A stretch of DNA of 64,000 bases from Rotaria sordida (GCA_905250125.1 CAJNOL010000566.1:59476-123475); one strand, 5' to 3'. Shown: positions 38,101-56,148, counted from the first letter of the stretch. Notes: a model not told the origin generated them from the letters alone. A program made the numbers and translations.

Positions 38101-38826
38101 GAATTTTGTTCAAAATTTCAAATTGAATTATCAAATATTGTTGATGAACATACAACACATTTAATAACTGATGAAGAAGGTGAAACACTTGTATGTCCAT
38201 TATCAAAAAAAGTTATACAATCTGTTGCACGTCATATGTATATTGTAACATATCGTTGGATTGATGCTTGTTTAAAAGCAAATCGAATATTAAATGAAAA
38301 ATTATTTGAAATTCAAGGAGATTTAACACTTTCATCAGATCATAATGGTTTGTTTGTTGTTTTTTGTTAAATTTATTTTTCTTCTTTTTCTTTAAAAGGT
38401 ATGCAACGAAGTCGTCAAAGTATATTACCAGATAATTTACCAAAAAATTTATTACTTGAAAATTTTTCTATTATGTTAAAATGTAATGGATGTCAAGAAA
38501 TGATGAATAATGATGAATTAATTGAATTAGTTCAATTATCAGGTGCTAAACATACAACTGATTCACATTTTTCACGTTTACAAACAGGTATAACACGTAT
38601 TGTTCTTTGTGAAAAAGAATATTTAATTAATCGACGTGAAATGTATGAAAAATGTATTCATGCTGGTATTCATTTTCTTACTCCTGAATGGTAAAACAGA
38701 AAGAATCACAATGAAGAAAAAAAAAAAAAAAAGATTTATTTTTCTTTTTTTTTTTTTAATAGGTTTCTTGAATCACTTGTTCAATATCGTATTCAACCGT
38801 TTCAAGAATATCAAATAACACCTTAA
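32156..38826 (+). CDS. Fusion protein: three Cys/His repeats, TALE homeodomain, BRCA1-type tandem BRCT
   Basis: Nine exons: 32156-32691, 32756-33300, 34328-34450, 34504-34626, 34692-34967, 35021-35340, 38089-38347, 38399-38690 and 38763-38826. All phases agree, giving 845 residues. Three repeats of GDII--(S/E)NG-RKKFDG--WR-IC-x4-C...C-x2-H lie at residues 66-106, 139-184 and 281-321. A basic RKRRR (230-234) could be a nuclear signal. A TALE-type homeodomain is at about 440-495, with LKKWLREHRTHPYPS (the three-residue loop extension) and the recognition helix VTTWFNNARAILRRR. BRCT 1 (about 628-720) starts KKIIVTSTC on exon 6 and continues on exon 7. BRCT 2 runs about 735-845 and ends WFLESLVQYR. 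The BRCTs align with BRCA1's, including the linker NEKLFEIQGDL---DHNG--RSRQ. The Ser and Lys that bind phosphoserine (S633, K682) are kept. It is probably a nuclear DNA- and phosphoprotein-binding regulator. That function is inferred from the domains. Confidence 0.88.
33826..34012. repeat. Inverted repeat in intron 2 of the fusion gene
   Basis: The left arm (aaagaacgtaaaattctgaa, then taaaatga, then ctgcggtttttacgatctt) pairs with the right arm (aaggtcataaaaactgtag, then tcattttattcagaatttta, then cgctcttt). About 187 bp. It probably explains why this intron is about 1 kb while its neighbours are 50-65 bp. Confidence 0.7.
35565..36470. mobile_element. Large palindromic MITE, about 906 bp, in intron 6 of the fusion gene
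   Basis: The ends ggtctgaccaaaagttctaa and ttaggacttttggtcagacc are near-perfect reverse complements flanked by TA. Long arms pair, for example tatttatgtctgggtcaatc against gattgacccggacataaata, and tagctaccttggatacca against tggtatccaaggtagcta. The terminal sequence resembles that of the element at 24571-25485, and the length is nearly the same. No transposase. Confidence 0.85.
37488..37891. mobile_element. Palindromic MITE, about 404 bp, in intron 6 of the fusion gene
   Basis: The left arm (caggaagaatgaacct, then tatttaatatccatttttt, then cagatcttacaaggcatgcg) pairs with the right arm (cgtgcgtgtcttgtaaagtctg, first 20 bases, then aaaaaatggatattaaata, then gatccattcttcctg). The centre carries a short (CT)n tract. 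Confidence 0.8.
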
Positions 38827-39420
38827 AACAAAAACAAAAGACACTGCGATAAATTTCTTTTTTTTTTGCTTTTTCTTTTTTCTTTTCGTTTTTTTTTTTT
38901 TTTTGGTTTGTTGTCAGATTAAACACAAAACGCAATTCGTCGTGTATTCTCTTTAAATGAAAAAAAAAACAAAACAAATTATAACAATATAGAATTGTAT
39001 ATATTTTTCCGATGATAAATAATCGAATGTATTTGACAGACAAAACAATTGAATACCTTATGCAAAAATAACTAAATAGAGAATGTTAAATAACAGAAAT
39101 TTTATTTGGTTTTTTTCTAGTTTTGTATAAAAGAAAAAAATGAATTACTTCAGATGGATGATAAATAGTAAGAACTTAGAAGCAGAAATACAATCGTGGG
39201 TTTTGACTGGAAATAGTCATAATTGAAAAGTGCTATTCATTGAATACAATCATGACAAATGTAAAATTGGTGCTGGTCTATTATGCTTACTTTCTTGCTT
39301 TTATTATATTAATTTTTTCAAAACTTCTATTGATCTTAAAGTTATCACATCGTTTACTGTGAAAATACGATCTGAAAAGAGCATTGAAGTATAGAGATAG
39401 AAAGACAAATATAAGTTTTC
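38827..39420. other. 3' flank of the fusion gene, no further gene
   Basis: T- and A-rich runs. The minus frames at 38756-39043 and 39287-39596 are low-complexity and lack domains. Confidence 0.4.
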
Positions 39421-39426
39421 TTCCAT

Positions 39427-39543
39427 TTAATGGTGTATACATTATTGAGTTCGACTGAGTACAGTTGACATGCCAGTAGATGGCGCCATCTATTACAATG
39501 TTGATGGTACCCAGTAGAACCTGATAATGCATATGGCATTAGA
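39427..39543. mobile_element. Small hairpin MITE, copy 2
   Basis: Outer ends taatggtgtatacattattg and gataatgcatatggcatta pair, and the centre is gtagatggcgccatctatta. Same family as 5603-5753 (shared termini and the tggcgc centre). Confidence 0.7.
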
Positions 39544-39549
39544 TAGAGG

Positions 39550-42500
39550 AAGTTTTTTTTGTCTACAATACTACATGTATCGCATTCTGCTGTCAAACCT
39601 TGGTGTTATCTTTGGACCCACCGTTCCCTGGACAGATGTCTTGACAAAACTGTCACTTCTTTGCTTCACAGGTTATGACAGACGTTGTTGACAAACGATC
39701 AAAGACTGTTTATCAATAACATCTTGTTACAATATATGAATTACTTTCTTATTACATTTCTGGATGGTTAAGTAAAATGATGGTGAAGTAATATGTCACG
39801 AAATGATCTTCCTGTAATTAGTAACAGCAGCTCGATTATGTTTCATATGTTAATCTCGAAGGAATTGATCTGTAGTGGTTATATCATGAAATTTTGTTGA
39901 CAATTGACAATATTAGATTCGGAAGTCCAACGCTAGAATTACTGATCCAGGACTCTGTACTTAAATCTTTTACTTTATGAATTGAAATTTAGTTCGAATA
40001 GATTCTAGATGATCAAAAGATTTCAATTCTCCACAAAAGAAGATTAGATTATGTGAACGCCTCTCATATATGAAAAGCTTGGTTGCGAAAACCAAAATTT
40101 GAATTCATACAGTTTATATTCGAGTTTTTTTTTTTTTGCATTGGTCAATTTCTCGTTTGCTATTGATTTTGAAAATCTTATAATAAGATAAATCGATAAT
40201 ACAAAACAAGACAAATCTAATTATCAGCATATATTTATAACATATAAAAGTTATTGGCTTTAATCGATCTGAATGATAATGTTTGAAGTTTTAGTTCCAT
40301 TATCGTATTCGACAATAAAAATGTCAAGTTCAATTAAAATTTTTTCATTTGTTGATGACTATTAGAAAAAAAAGCAATTTTTTATGTCAAGTACTTGCAG
40401 ATTTTATATTTAAGAGTCTGACAATCGAATAGACCTTTCTTTTTTTTGATATAAAACAAAGTAAATTCTCGATAAACATATGTCAATATAGAACATATGT
40501 TTTAATCGAATAATAGTATTTAGAATTTATTAAAAATCTTTTTTCAATAACAAAAAATATCAAATTTTGAATTTTTCTCTTATTTAATTTATTATATTGA
40601 TTGGGTTTTTTTTTTCTATTTGATTACGAATGGAATCAAGTTATTAATAAGATATAAATGAATATTGCATAGATTAACTGAACTTTTTAAAGATAAATAA
40701 GAACTCTCAAGAGAAATATTCATTGCACGTTCATATTTTTTTTTTTGATTAAATCTAAACATAAAGAAATTATATATTAGTTCTAATAGATATTTATAAA
40801 TAATAAAAAAATAAAACTTATTTTTATTCTTGTCCTAGATTTAAAATTAATGAATATTCATTGACATTGACATTGACATTTTATGAATATCGTCTGTCAA
40901 ATAAATTAAACATATTTCCATCTTCTATTTAGTCTCTATTTATTATTTTTTTTTGTTTAGATATATTCACCTAATAGTTCTTAATTACATTGAAATCGTG
41001 CATGTATGTATGTACATTATCAACAACAACAACAACAAAAAAAAGCAACAAATATGTTTATTTTAAAGTTTTGGATTTTGTTTTTCTGTTTTTTTATGTT
41101 GATCGCACTGATGTCAAGCAGTGGCATTGTAATTATTCAGACAAATACATTCTCATTATTGTTTCCGGACGAAAAGAAAAATTGTTCTGTAAAGTTCTAT
41201 GAAATTGTTACACGTATGAACACTCGATGTTTTTTTTTTCTTTCGGGTTTTTTTTTTTGCTTAGTCGCATCTTATATCTGTTCTTTGAAGCTTTTTATTA
41301 TTTTTCATCTTTCTTTTGTGTAGTTCGGAAATATAATGCTGTTGGTAGTGTGTGCGTGCGTGCGTGCGTGCGTACGTATACTGAGAAAAAAGGCGAAGGA
41401 GAGAAACTAACACAGATAGTCGGAGATGCGACAGACAGTGAAAGAGAGAGAGAAGGAGAAAAAAAAAGAAAAAAAAAGAAAAGAACATAACAAAAAAAAA
41501 ATATATATTGACCTCATTCTTCTTCTCTAGTACTCCTAGTGCAGTATAAGCAAACTTTATGGCCATATATTCGATAGATCTATTGTATTTCTAAACAAGA
41601 CTATGTATTAAAAATAATTCAATATCGAACAATAACAAAAACTAATATGAATTGATCTTAAACAGGCTTTTAAAAAGAAAAAAAAGGTTAGTTAGTTTTT
41701 GTTTTATTTTTTTCTTTTTTGTTATCTATTCTATCAAAGAAAGAAAAAAAATAATGAAAGAAAATTGAACTTGAGCATTTTGCGTTTTACTCTTTCACAT
41801 CATAAAACTATTCTGTAAGTTCAAGGATATCATTAGTGCGTATGAAAAAAAATATATAACAAAGAAAAATAAAACATACATGTAATATATACTTCATGAC
41901 AAGGGTAATATAATAGATACATACATATGTATATGATCTAGATAGATGAAACATTCATTGTTATGATTAAATCGCTTTTTTTTCCTGTGTATGTATGAGA
42001 ATAATAAGAAAAAGATGTTTTTGTTTTTGAAAAACTCACGTAAGATAAATTTTTGTTATGTATTTTGATTTTAATCAATGAAAAAGAATTTCGTTATCTA
42101 TTGAATGAACAACGATATGGTTTTTTTTATATTCTTGACTAGAATGCTTCTGTAAATGAAGTACTTAATTACTATAACGAGGTGTTTATGTTTTTTCCAC
42201 GTGTCGTAAAATATTTTTTCACTCTTTGTAATCTGTTTAATATATGCGTACGTTTCTTTTTTTGTTTATCACAGCAATGCTAACATATGTGCATAGAGTA
42301 AATATATTAGAATATAACGAGATTACAACGTTTACTTTATCAGGTTTTTTTTATTTTTAGTTAAATGAAATATATTATTTTATCATGATTTTGTTTTTCT
42401 TCGAGCAGATATTAACATATGAATTCATATTTTTTTAATCTATTTAAAAGGAAATGTCTTTCAGAAAAATATTTAATTATTCCCATTTCAACGAAATACT

Positions 42501-43135
42501 TTCAATAGCAACAGAAAAAAAAAAGAAATGAATTAAATTCTATGCATGATTTGTTTATTTAACATGACATTCTTATTGTCTTGTTAGTTAGTTTACTCAT
42601 ATAAAGTATATGACTAAGAAGCCAAATGAATTAATGTTTAATTATGTAAGAGTGTAGGTGTGTTTTACAGTCATAGATGTATTTTTATACGATATCTGAT
42701 GTTCTCTCTTATATCGTTTTATGTTATTATTGCGTTGCTATCGATGTCGAACAATAGTGATGTAAAAAACTGAGGAAAATATTTGATGGATTGTTCTCAT
42801 TTAAACCACATTAAAAAGAAAGGAAAAGGCTCCAGTCATTTTCTTTTCTTTTAGATTTCTTTTTTTTTCTTCTCGATCTGCCGCCTTTTCATGAATAGCG
42901 TATAGGCACGTACACTTGAAAATTTCATATGCACACACATGTCCTCTCCCATATGACAAAAGTAACTGTATTTATTTTTTTCGTTCGCTTTTTTTTTGTT
43001 TTTAAATAAAATTCTTATTCTGCGCTGTTCACAACCGTTCGACAGTTAGCTATAATTAAACGATAGATGAGTGTTGTGTTGACATCATAAATGTTTGTTT
43101 CATACAGTTCATGATGATTGTGTTTTTAACTTTAG
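39550..43135. other. Intergenic region upstream of the kinase gene
   Basis: 3.6 kb of AT-rich sequence with a (TGCG)n tract and (CAA)n/(GA)n stretches. The frames at 40990-41566 are translations of low-complexity DNA and conflict with each other. An AG directly before the kinase start ATG suggests that a non-coding first exon of that gene lies somewhere here. Confidence 0.4.
41349..41374. repeat. Microsatellite (TGCG)n
   Basis: gtgtgcgtgcgtgcgtgcg-type tandem tetranucleotide, about six units, ending cgtacgta. Simple sequence repeat. Confidence 0.8.
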
Positions 43136-49618
<6,483 letters not shown>

Positions 49619-50236
49619 TCTGATTATTTTGTTTATTTTATATCTCACCGGTGATCTTTTTTTGTTTTATAATAGTGAATCATTTTTTTTTTGTTGTTGT
49701 TTGTTTGGGAGGGATATTAAATCTCTTTAAATAATGAACTCATGGTGAATATTCTTATTTACATATAAAAGATTCATACTTATTTTATGTATATTTTCTT
49801 TTTTTGTTTTGTTCTCTTGTTTTTGTAATCTACAAAAACAATTTGAATAGTTTTGTCTTTGTAATAAATTTTCGTTTTATTTTCTTTCTGTTTGATTTTC
49901 CATTATCGTTTCTTGTTCCATATGATATACTTCTTTGAATGTACAGAAAGAAAAACTGTGTGTTATTCGTTTTGCTTGTAAAATGAAAAATGATGAAAAC
50001 AAATAACAGAAAAATGAATATGCATTTTAGAAAAAAAACACATAACGACTGAGTCATAACTGAGTATACCTTGTTTTTTCCCCGTTCTGTCTAAGCATCA
50101 TTAGATATACATCCATGACAAGTGTTATTTCATCATATATCGAAATTATGCAAGAGTCTTTCGTAATTTTCTTTAAATAAGAGTGTCCTTTTTTTTCTCA
50201 TACATACATTATAATAGTTTATCTAACGTGTAGAAG
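49619..50236. other. Spacer between the kinase and the RING gene
   Basis: 618 bp holding the kinase 3' UTR and the RING gene promoter. T-rich. The 49830-50057 minus frame is low-complexity. No further gene. Confidence 0.45.
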
Positions 50237-51445
50237 ATGCATAGCAATGTAGAGTTACTTCCTATTTGTTTACCATCAGGTGCTATGGATTGTGCAAAGG
50301 TTATGTCAACAAAGGAAGATATTAACTCGCATTATTATCAATCAAATAGTACTAGTAGTGATCAAGAAAGTAATCTTGATGATTATGTTATTGTATCATC
50401 TTCAGCATCAATAATTAGTAGTGAGAATAATAGGTAGAATAAATTATTTGATTTATTTGATTTTTTTTTCTATGTTTTACTATTTAGTTCTGAAGAAAAC
50501 TTATTAGAACAAGAAGATGATGCAGATTATTTTGCTCAATTTAGTTGTCCAAATGATGATAGTGATGATGATTTAGAATATTTTTATAATAATAATAATA
50601 ATGATGATATATTTATTAATAATCATTTAAATAGAAAACAATTATATTTAGCTGAACAGTTTGAAGAAAAAAATTATCAACGTTCAAAACGTTCGAATAA
50701 AAAAATCAATGCACATTGTCAGATTAAAACAAAACATGCTAAAAATATTAAAATTAAATCACATAATAAACAATTGTATATGCATCATCGATTAGTTAAA
50801 CGTGTTGTACTTGATGAACCAAGTCGAAATTATTTACCTTCGAATCCATCAACTCCATTATACTCATTTGAAGCTTTACGATCCCTTGTTTATGAACATC
50901 GTCATCTTCGAATTGGTTCTAATCGTCAAAGCCAAGTCCAACAACAAACTATTCATAATAATAATAATAATAATAACAATAATAATAATAATACATCTAA
51001 TGTTACAAATCAACTTCGAGAATATACAATTAATGAAAATAATATTTTAAATGATCCATGTTTTGATGATGCTATGATTAATTTTCTTCTTGACATGCAA
51101 AATCGTGATCTGTAATTATTATAAATTTTGTTTAAAATTCATTTTCTTTGTCTAATTATTTTCTTTTTTATATTTAGTTCTCCAAATGATTATGAAATGT
51201 TATTAAGACTTGATGAACGTGTACAACGTAAAACAGTTGATGTAAATATTCTAGATAAATTTCCAACTTTGAATGTTAGTGAAACACATTTAAATGATCA
51301 ATGTACAATATGTATGGAAGCATATACTCTTGGACAAACAATTAAATCGTTACCATGTACACATATATTTCATGTGCATTGTATTGAAATATATTTAAAA
51401 GAATTTTCTATACAATGTCCTTTAGATAACTTACCGTTAATATGA
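50237..51445 (+). CDS. RING-H2 finger protein (probable E3 ubiquitin ligase)
   Basis: Exons 50237-50433, 50488-51111 and 51178-51445, with matching phases, give 362 residues. The N-terminal two thirds are low-complexity: an acidic Ser-rich start, an Asp/Asn-rich stretch, a basic KRSNKK region and a poly-Asn run encoded by AAT repeats. The C-terminus has a RING-H2: CTIC (x13-14) LPCTHIFHVHCIEIYLKE...CPLD. The last zinc ligand, normally Cys, is Asp in CPLDN, the same substitution known in RBX1. The rest of the protein is unlike RBX1. Substrate and partners are unknown. Confidence 0.82.
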
Positions 51446-51714
51446 CTGATAAAAAAGTTTTATATTATTTTTATACTAAATGAACATGTAAGATTTGTAT
51501 TTTTACATTTAAAAAAAAGAATTTTAGATGGATTCAATTCCAAGATTATATAGATTTTTAGCATTATGATTCGAAAAGATATTTTTCAAAAGTATTCATA
51601 CGTCGACATTTTATATAAAGAATAGTTGATTGACAATATGAAATCGCGTCAGTAAGAAAAGAAGGCATGCTTTATAATTTTGTTATTGTCTTTTTGCTTC
51701 TAAAATGATCTAAT

Positions 51715-52694
51715 CTACTATCGGAATTTTCAAAGAAGGCACCTGGAAAAAAAGCTTATAACTTTCGAACAAAAAGTCATAGCGATCTGCGGTTTTCAGC
51801 AATCGATAGAAGATTATAGGGGGCACATTTTTATATAAAAATCAAGGTTTAAATAATCAGTGATTGTGGAATCACTGAAAGAGTAGGCTCGTTATTTGGT
51901 GAAATCTCAGCAGAACAAGCTGAAACTTTCAGCATATATAGCCCAACTGTACTCCAATCTTCGCTGAAAATATCATTGATAAATCTTGTAATGACGAGGA
52001 ATGGTGAGCCAACCATCATCTGGCCTTACATAAGACTCTCATTCACTCAAAATATTAGGAAATGGCCTCAACTTTTGGTTGAATAAATATCATAATCTAG
52101 ACTTCATATCTATGCAATTATATCATAGTTTGATTAAATGAACGAGAAGAGACGGTGAAAATATTACTAAGTTCTGCATTTCTCTTAAGAAAGTTGGAAA
52201 GATTTGTTTTAAAATACTTATTGTATGAAAATCATTTCTTTGTCGAATTTTGGCTATTATCGTACATTTTTACGCTCAAAGTGCGATGCTATTGCATAGA
52301 TATGAAGTCTAGATTATGATATTTATTCAACCAAAAGTTGAGGCCATTTCCTAATATTTTGAGTGAATGAGTGCCTTATGTAAGACCAGATGATGATTGG
52401 CTCACCAAACCTCGTCATTACAAGATTTATCGATGATATTTTCAGCGAAGATTGGAGTACAGTTGGGCTATATATGCTGGAAGTTTCAGCTTCTTCTGCT
52501 GAGTTTTCACAAAATAACGAGCCCACTCTTTCAGTGATTCCACAATCACTAATTATTTAAACCTTGATTTTTATATAAAAATGTGCCCCCTATAATCTTC
52601 TATCGATTGCCGAAAATCGCAGGTCGCTATGACTTTTCGTTCGAAAGTTATAAACTTTTTTTCCAGATGCCTTCTTTTAAAATTCTGATAGTAG
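51715..52694. mobile_element. Large palindromic element, about 0.98 kb
   Basis: Ends ctactatcggaattttcaaa and ttttaaaattctgatagtag. The arms pair almost throughout: atagggggcacatttttata against tataaaaatgtgccccctat; attgcatagatatgaagtct near the centre against its complement; gccattt-cctaatattttga against its complement. There is a short loop of about 170 bp. The frames at 52323 and 52583 lie inside the arms and are spurious. Confidence 0.88.
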
Positions 52695-52699
52695 TAATG

Positions 52700-53990
52700 T
52701 CATCTCGTATATCATTAATCGCGATGATTTGGTTGCATTGGGTTTTTATTAGTAAAATATATTCTAAAATTGTTTTCTTTTCGGTTGATTTAAATTCTTT
52801 CCAATAAATGATTCCAATTAGAGTAGAAAACACTCTCTGAAATCGTTTATAACGGAAATCGAAAGTCATAGGTACTACTGCTGACTCTTACGAGTGCTGC
52901 AATACACCGATGATAGTGTGAACAAACCTACGACATGGGTTTTAGCACCAGGAAGAGCAAAATTTTAGATCTTGAGCATTTCACTACTATCATCAACGAC
53001 AGATAATCGATTAGGTAGTTCAATCGTGTATTCGTATATCTATGTGAATTTAATAACTATTTAAAAGTATTTCAACATTCTTTGTATTGTCTCAAATCTT
53101 ACATTATTTATTTTTATAATTTTTTTTTCATGTTCTTGGTGTATTGTAATGGAAACGGAACTTGTTCATTTTAAAACGATTAGTCTCCAAGAGTCAGGTA
53201 TTTTTCAGATGATTTGTTAAGTTAATTATATTTTTGAAAATTTTAGTCATCAATCAAAATAAATCAGATGAATTGCATTTATTTAAACTTTCGTATATTT
53301 TTTAAAAAGATATACTTGTTCTAATCTAAATTTTCAATCAGTTCTAAGATATACTGATCAAATCTTTCATCAAAATTTCAGATTAAATTTCCTCCGATAA
53401 ATATCTGAAAAATTCCATTGCTAATTCGAAAACAAAACAAAATTATAATTTGTTTTTAAGTGATAAATGATAAATCTAAATTTACGTCGTTTTTTTTCTT
53501 AGTTTTTCGTAGAACTATATTTAGTGATGATATTAAGTTTAACAATGAAAGTAGATCAATTCCATTAGTAATCTGCAATAAATTTATTAGCAAATAAGAC
53601 TAAAAACTTAGAATAAAATATTTCTATCGTCATTTACTTTTTAATCAGATAAAGTTACGACGATCTTTAAAAATTTATTAGAGGTCATCAACCTTACTGA
53701 CGAAATTTATTTTATTTCTATCGCAAATAAAAGTATCTCATAAATTTTTTATACTAAAGTACAAATACATTCTTTCAAATATAAGCATAATATTTCTACT
53801 TGCAATATTTATTCTCTCTCTGACCGCAAAACCTCTGCTTCTCATATTTTCTGGAGTGTAATGAATATGTCGAAGTCTTCTGAGTTCAATGAATCTCTCC
53901 AAGCTTTTTGATGATCCGATAAGTATTGTGAACTATCATGAAATCTTTTAAATCTTAAAAGATCCTTACGAGAGAACTACTCGAACTGAT
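52700..53990. other. Intergenic, no gene seen
   Basis: AT-rich, no domain-bearing frame. Confidence 0.4.
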
Positions 53991-53999
53991 ATCAATCGT

Positions 54000-54420
54000 T
54001 GAAAGTCATATTGGATTCATGAAGAGGTCTCAATAAGACTAAAAAAATTCTAGAATGATTCGTGCCCATGAGCCTGTTGGATCGAATTATAACTGTTTTA
54101 CTGAATTTTCGATCCAGCTTAAAACACATATCCACAAATCAAATAATATATTGAATTTCTAAAAGAAATTATTGTTCGTCACAAAAATCTAGTTTACTTG
54201 AAAATTCAATATTTCGACAAGAAAACATTCTTTTCTGTTAAAACTTTTAGGATATTTACAGAGTTATCAAACCTGTCTGTGGAAAAAATTTCAGATTGAA
54301 ACTTCATTATTTGATTTTTAGATAAATACCTAAAGCTAGATCGAAGATTCAGTAAAACGGTTATAACTCGGCTTCAGAAGCCCATATTAGTTTGGATAGT
54401 TCTCTTGTTAGTTTCTTCCC
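54000..54420. mobile_element. Palindromic repeat, copy 1 of the family at 63190
   Basis: The left inner arm aactgttttactgaattttc, then gatccagctt pairs with the right arm aagctagatcgaagattcag, then taaaacggttata. The same arms occur at about 63290-63600 (gattcagctttaga, then gctggatcgaaaattca). Central block: caatatttcgacaagaaaac in this copy, caatatttcgataaaaaaa in the other. Confidence 0.65.
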
Positions 54421-54424
54421 ATGA

Positions 54425-55515
54425 GTACAACAGATTGAATAGGTTTCTATAACTCTTGGAATATCTCTTTGTAAGACATAGATTTCCAAATAAACCATGG
54501 TTCTAACTCACAATTAATCATTTTCAAGTCTCTTGAGGATGAATAATTTTGAAATGATTACTTTACATCAAAGAGTTGTCATTATATTAAAAAAAACAAC
54601 ATCACATCAATGTTAAATGTAATGCTTAATAAGAATAGTTGAAGTTCGTAGATCCTGTTTTCTTAATAAAAATCTCATTTAAAAAACATATCCTTCTCAT
54701 ATCCGATGATTACCATGTAAGCAAAGACATTGAATAAAATTGTTTTAGATGAAAATTCAACAGAATTATATTGAAAAATTGTTTCATTGGTTCAACAAAG
54801 AAATACTATCATCTTCTTTCTTCAATACAAGTTCAGTTTCGAAAGAAAACAGAACAGTAAGCAATAATTAAACTATTTTTCTCGCATCGAAATTTTATTT
54901 TTCAGTAAAGAATGCATTACGAACATCTTTTATATAGAGAGAAGCTTGGATATTGCGACAGAATCATAGCTATTGCATCTGTTTGTGTTTCACTTCTTTA
55001 AGATAAAATAGACTTTATTTAATCATACTATAAGAACTAAGTGAAATTTATACTTAAACTGAGGCTCGAAAAAAAAGTTCTCACAATTGAATCGTTTTTT
55101 TTTACCGACATATATACTTTTATAAAGTTACATGGACTAACTTGATTGTAAATATTTCCAGTAACAAATAGTTTAGAATTTTAAAGAGAATTATTACGAG
55201 AATAAATAGTTATGTCTTTATTAGAATTACTACATGTTTGTATGATCAACCAATTTTTGATTAGTTTTCATTGAAAGAGAAAAACTATACAAAAAAGATT
55301 ACAATGTGATGAGAAAAAAGTTAAAGGAAACACAAAAAAGAAAAACTATGAGTTGTTATCGTCTATTTTCAGATTACCATAGACTCGACAATATTAAAAT
55401 ATGCGAAAAGGACGATCAACATTTTTGTATTCTAAGATTTCTTCTCTAACATAAACAACATTCAACATGACCATAGAAATAAACAAAGAAAGGTACGAAT
55501 CATTAAAAGATTCTA
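54425..55515. other. Intergenic, no gene seen
   Basis: AT-rich. No domain-bearing frame. It may hold the promoter or upstream exons of the membrane ORF that starts at 55519. Confidence 0.35.
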
Positions 55516-55518
55516 TCA

Positions 55519-56139
55519 ATGCTATCAATAAATGAAACCATTGTGTCCTTACTTGACATGTCATCATCAATCGATTACGAATACATGTCATGTGTTATGA
55601 ACATAAAACATTGGCTATTCATTCATTTCCTTGTTACATCGTTCATTGAAGTTGCTCTCTACATTTATATTATTTGTCCTTTTTTTATCATCATTATATT
55701 ATTCAATCATCCCTTTTCAAATCGTTTATTGAACATGATAGATAATAATCGTCTACAGTTATTTCAACCAAGAGAAAGATACACATCTATTATTTCTTTA
55801 TTGAAACAAGAAATGGCAACGATATTTATTTATGTACTTTTCGCTTTTATCTACACATGGCTTGGTTTTGTAAATAACAACTATCCAATAACATATATGA
55901 ACTTTCTTTTTTGGTTCATCGAAGGTTCATATGTTCCACTTGCTAGTATTGTGACTGTTTTCGGATTTTATATTGGACGTGTGGGAAACTATTTGTATGA
56001 ATCATCATATGTTATCGTCGTGATACTTAAAATACTTTTGTTCATCTTGATGCGTTATTCTGAAAGTCAATCGGATTGTTTTCCCAATGACATGCAAACA
56101 TTGTTTTTCTATATATTATGCTATTCGTCTTACCAATAA
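55519..56139 (+). CDS. Orphan multi-pass membrane protein, possibly partial
   Basis: A 206-residue open frame with clear hydrophobic helices at about residues 32-62 (two close segments), 98-118, 128-150 and 165-180. Between them is a polar loop (SNRLLNMIDNNRLQLFQPRERY). Codon use is less biased than in the confirmed genes. I recognise no family. It could be a degenerate seven-helix receptor or a fragment, since upstream exons could not be joined confidently. Terminates in YSSYQ just before a GTGTGGG tract. Confidence 0.45.
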   Translation: MLSINETIVSLLDMSSSIDYEYMSCVMNIKHWLFIHFLVTSFIEVALYIYIICPFFIIIILFNHPFSNRLLNMIDNNRLQLFQPRERYTSIISLLKQEMATIFIYVLFAFIYTWLGFVNNNYPITYMNFLFWFIEGSYVPLASIVTVFGFYIGRVGNYLYESSYVIVVILKILLFILMRYSESQSDCFPNDMQTLFFYILCYSSYQ

Positions 56140-56148
56140 AACTTGCGG

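Noticed and set aside
40990-41566. Overlapping plus and minus frames around the (TGCG)n and GA-rich tracts
   Set aside because: Translations of low-complexity DNA (poly-F, poly-K, alternating residues). They conflict with each other and lack domains.
52323-52869. Frames within the 51715-52694 palindrome and next to it
   Set aside because: They follow the arms of an inverted repeat, and no transposase or other domain is present.
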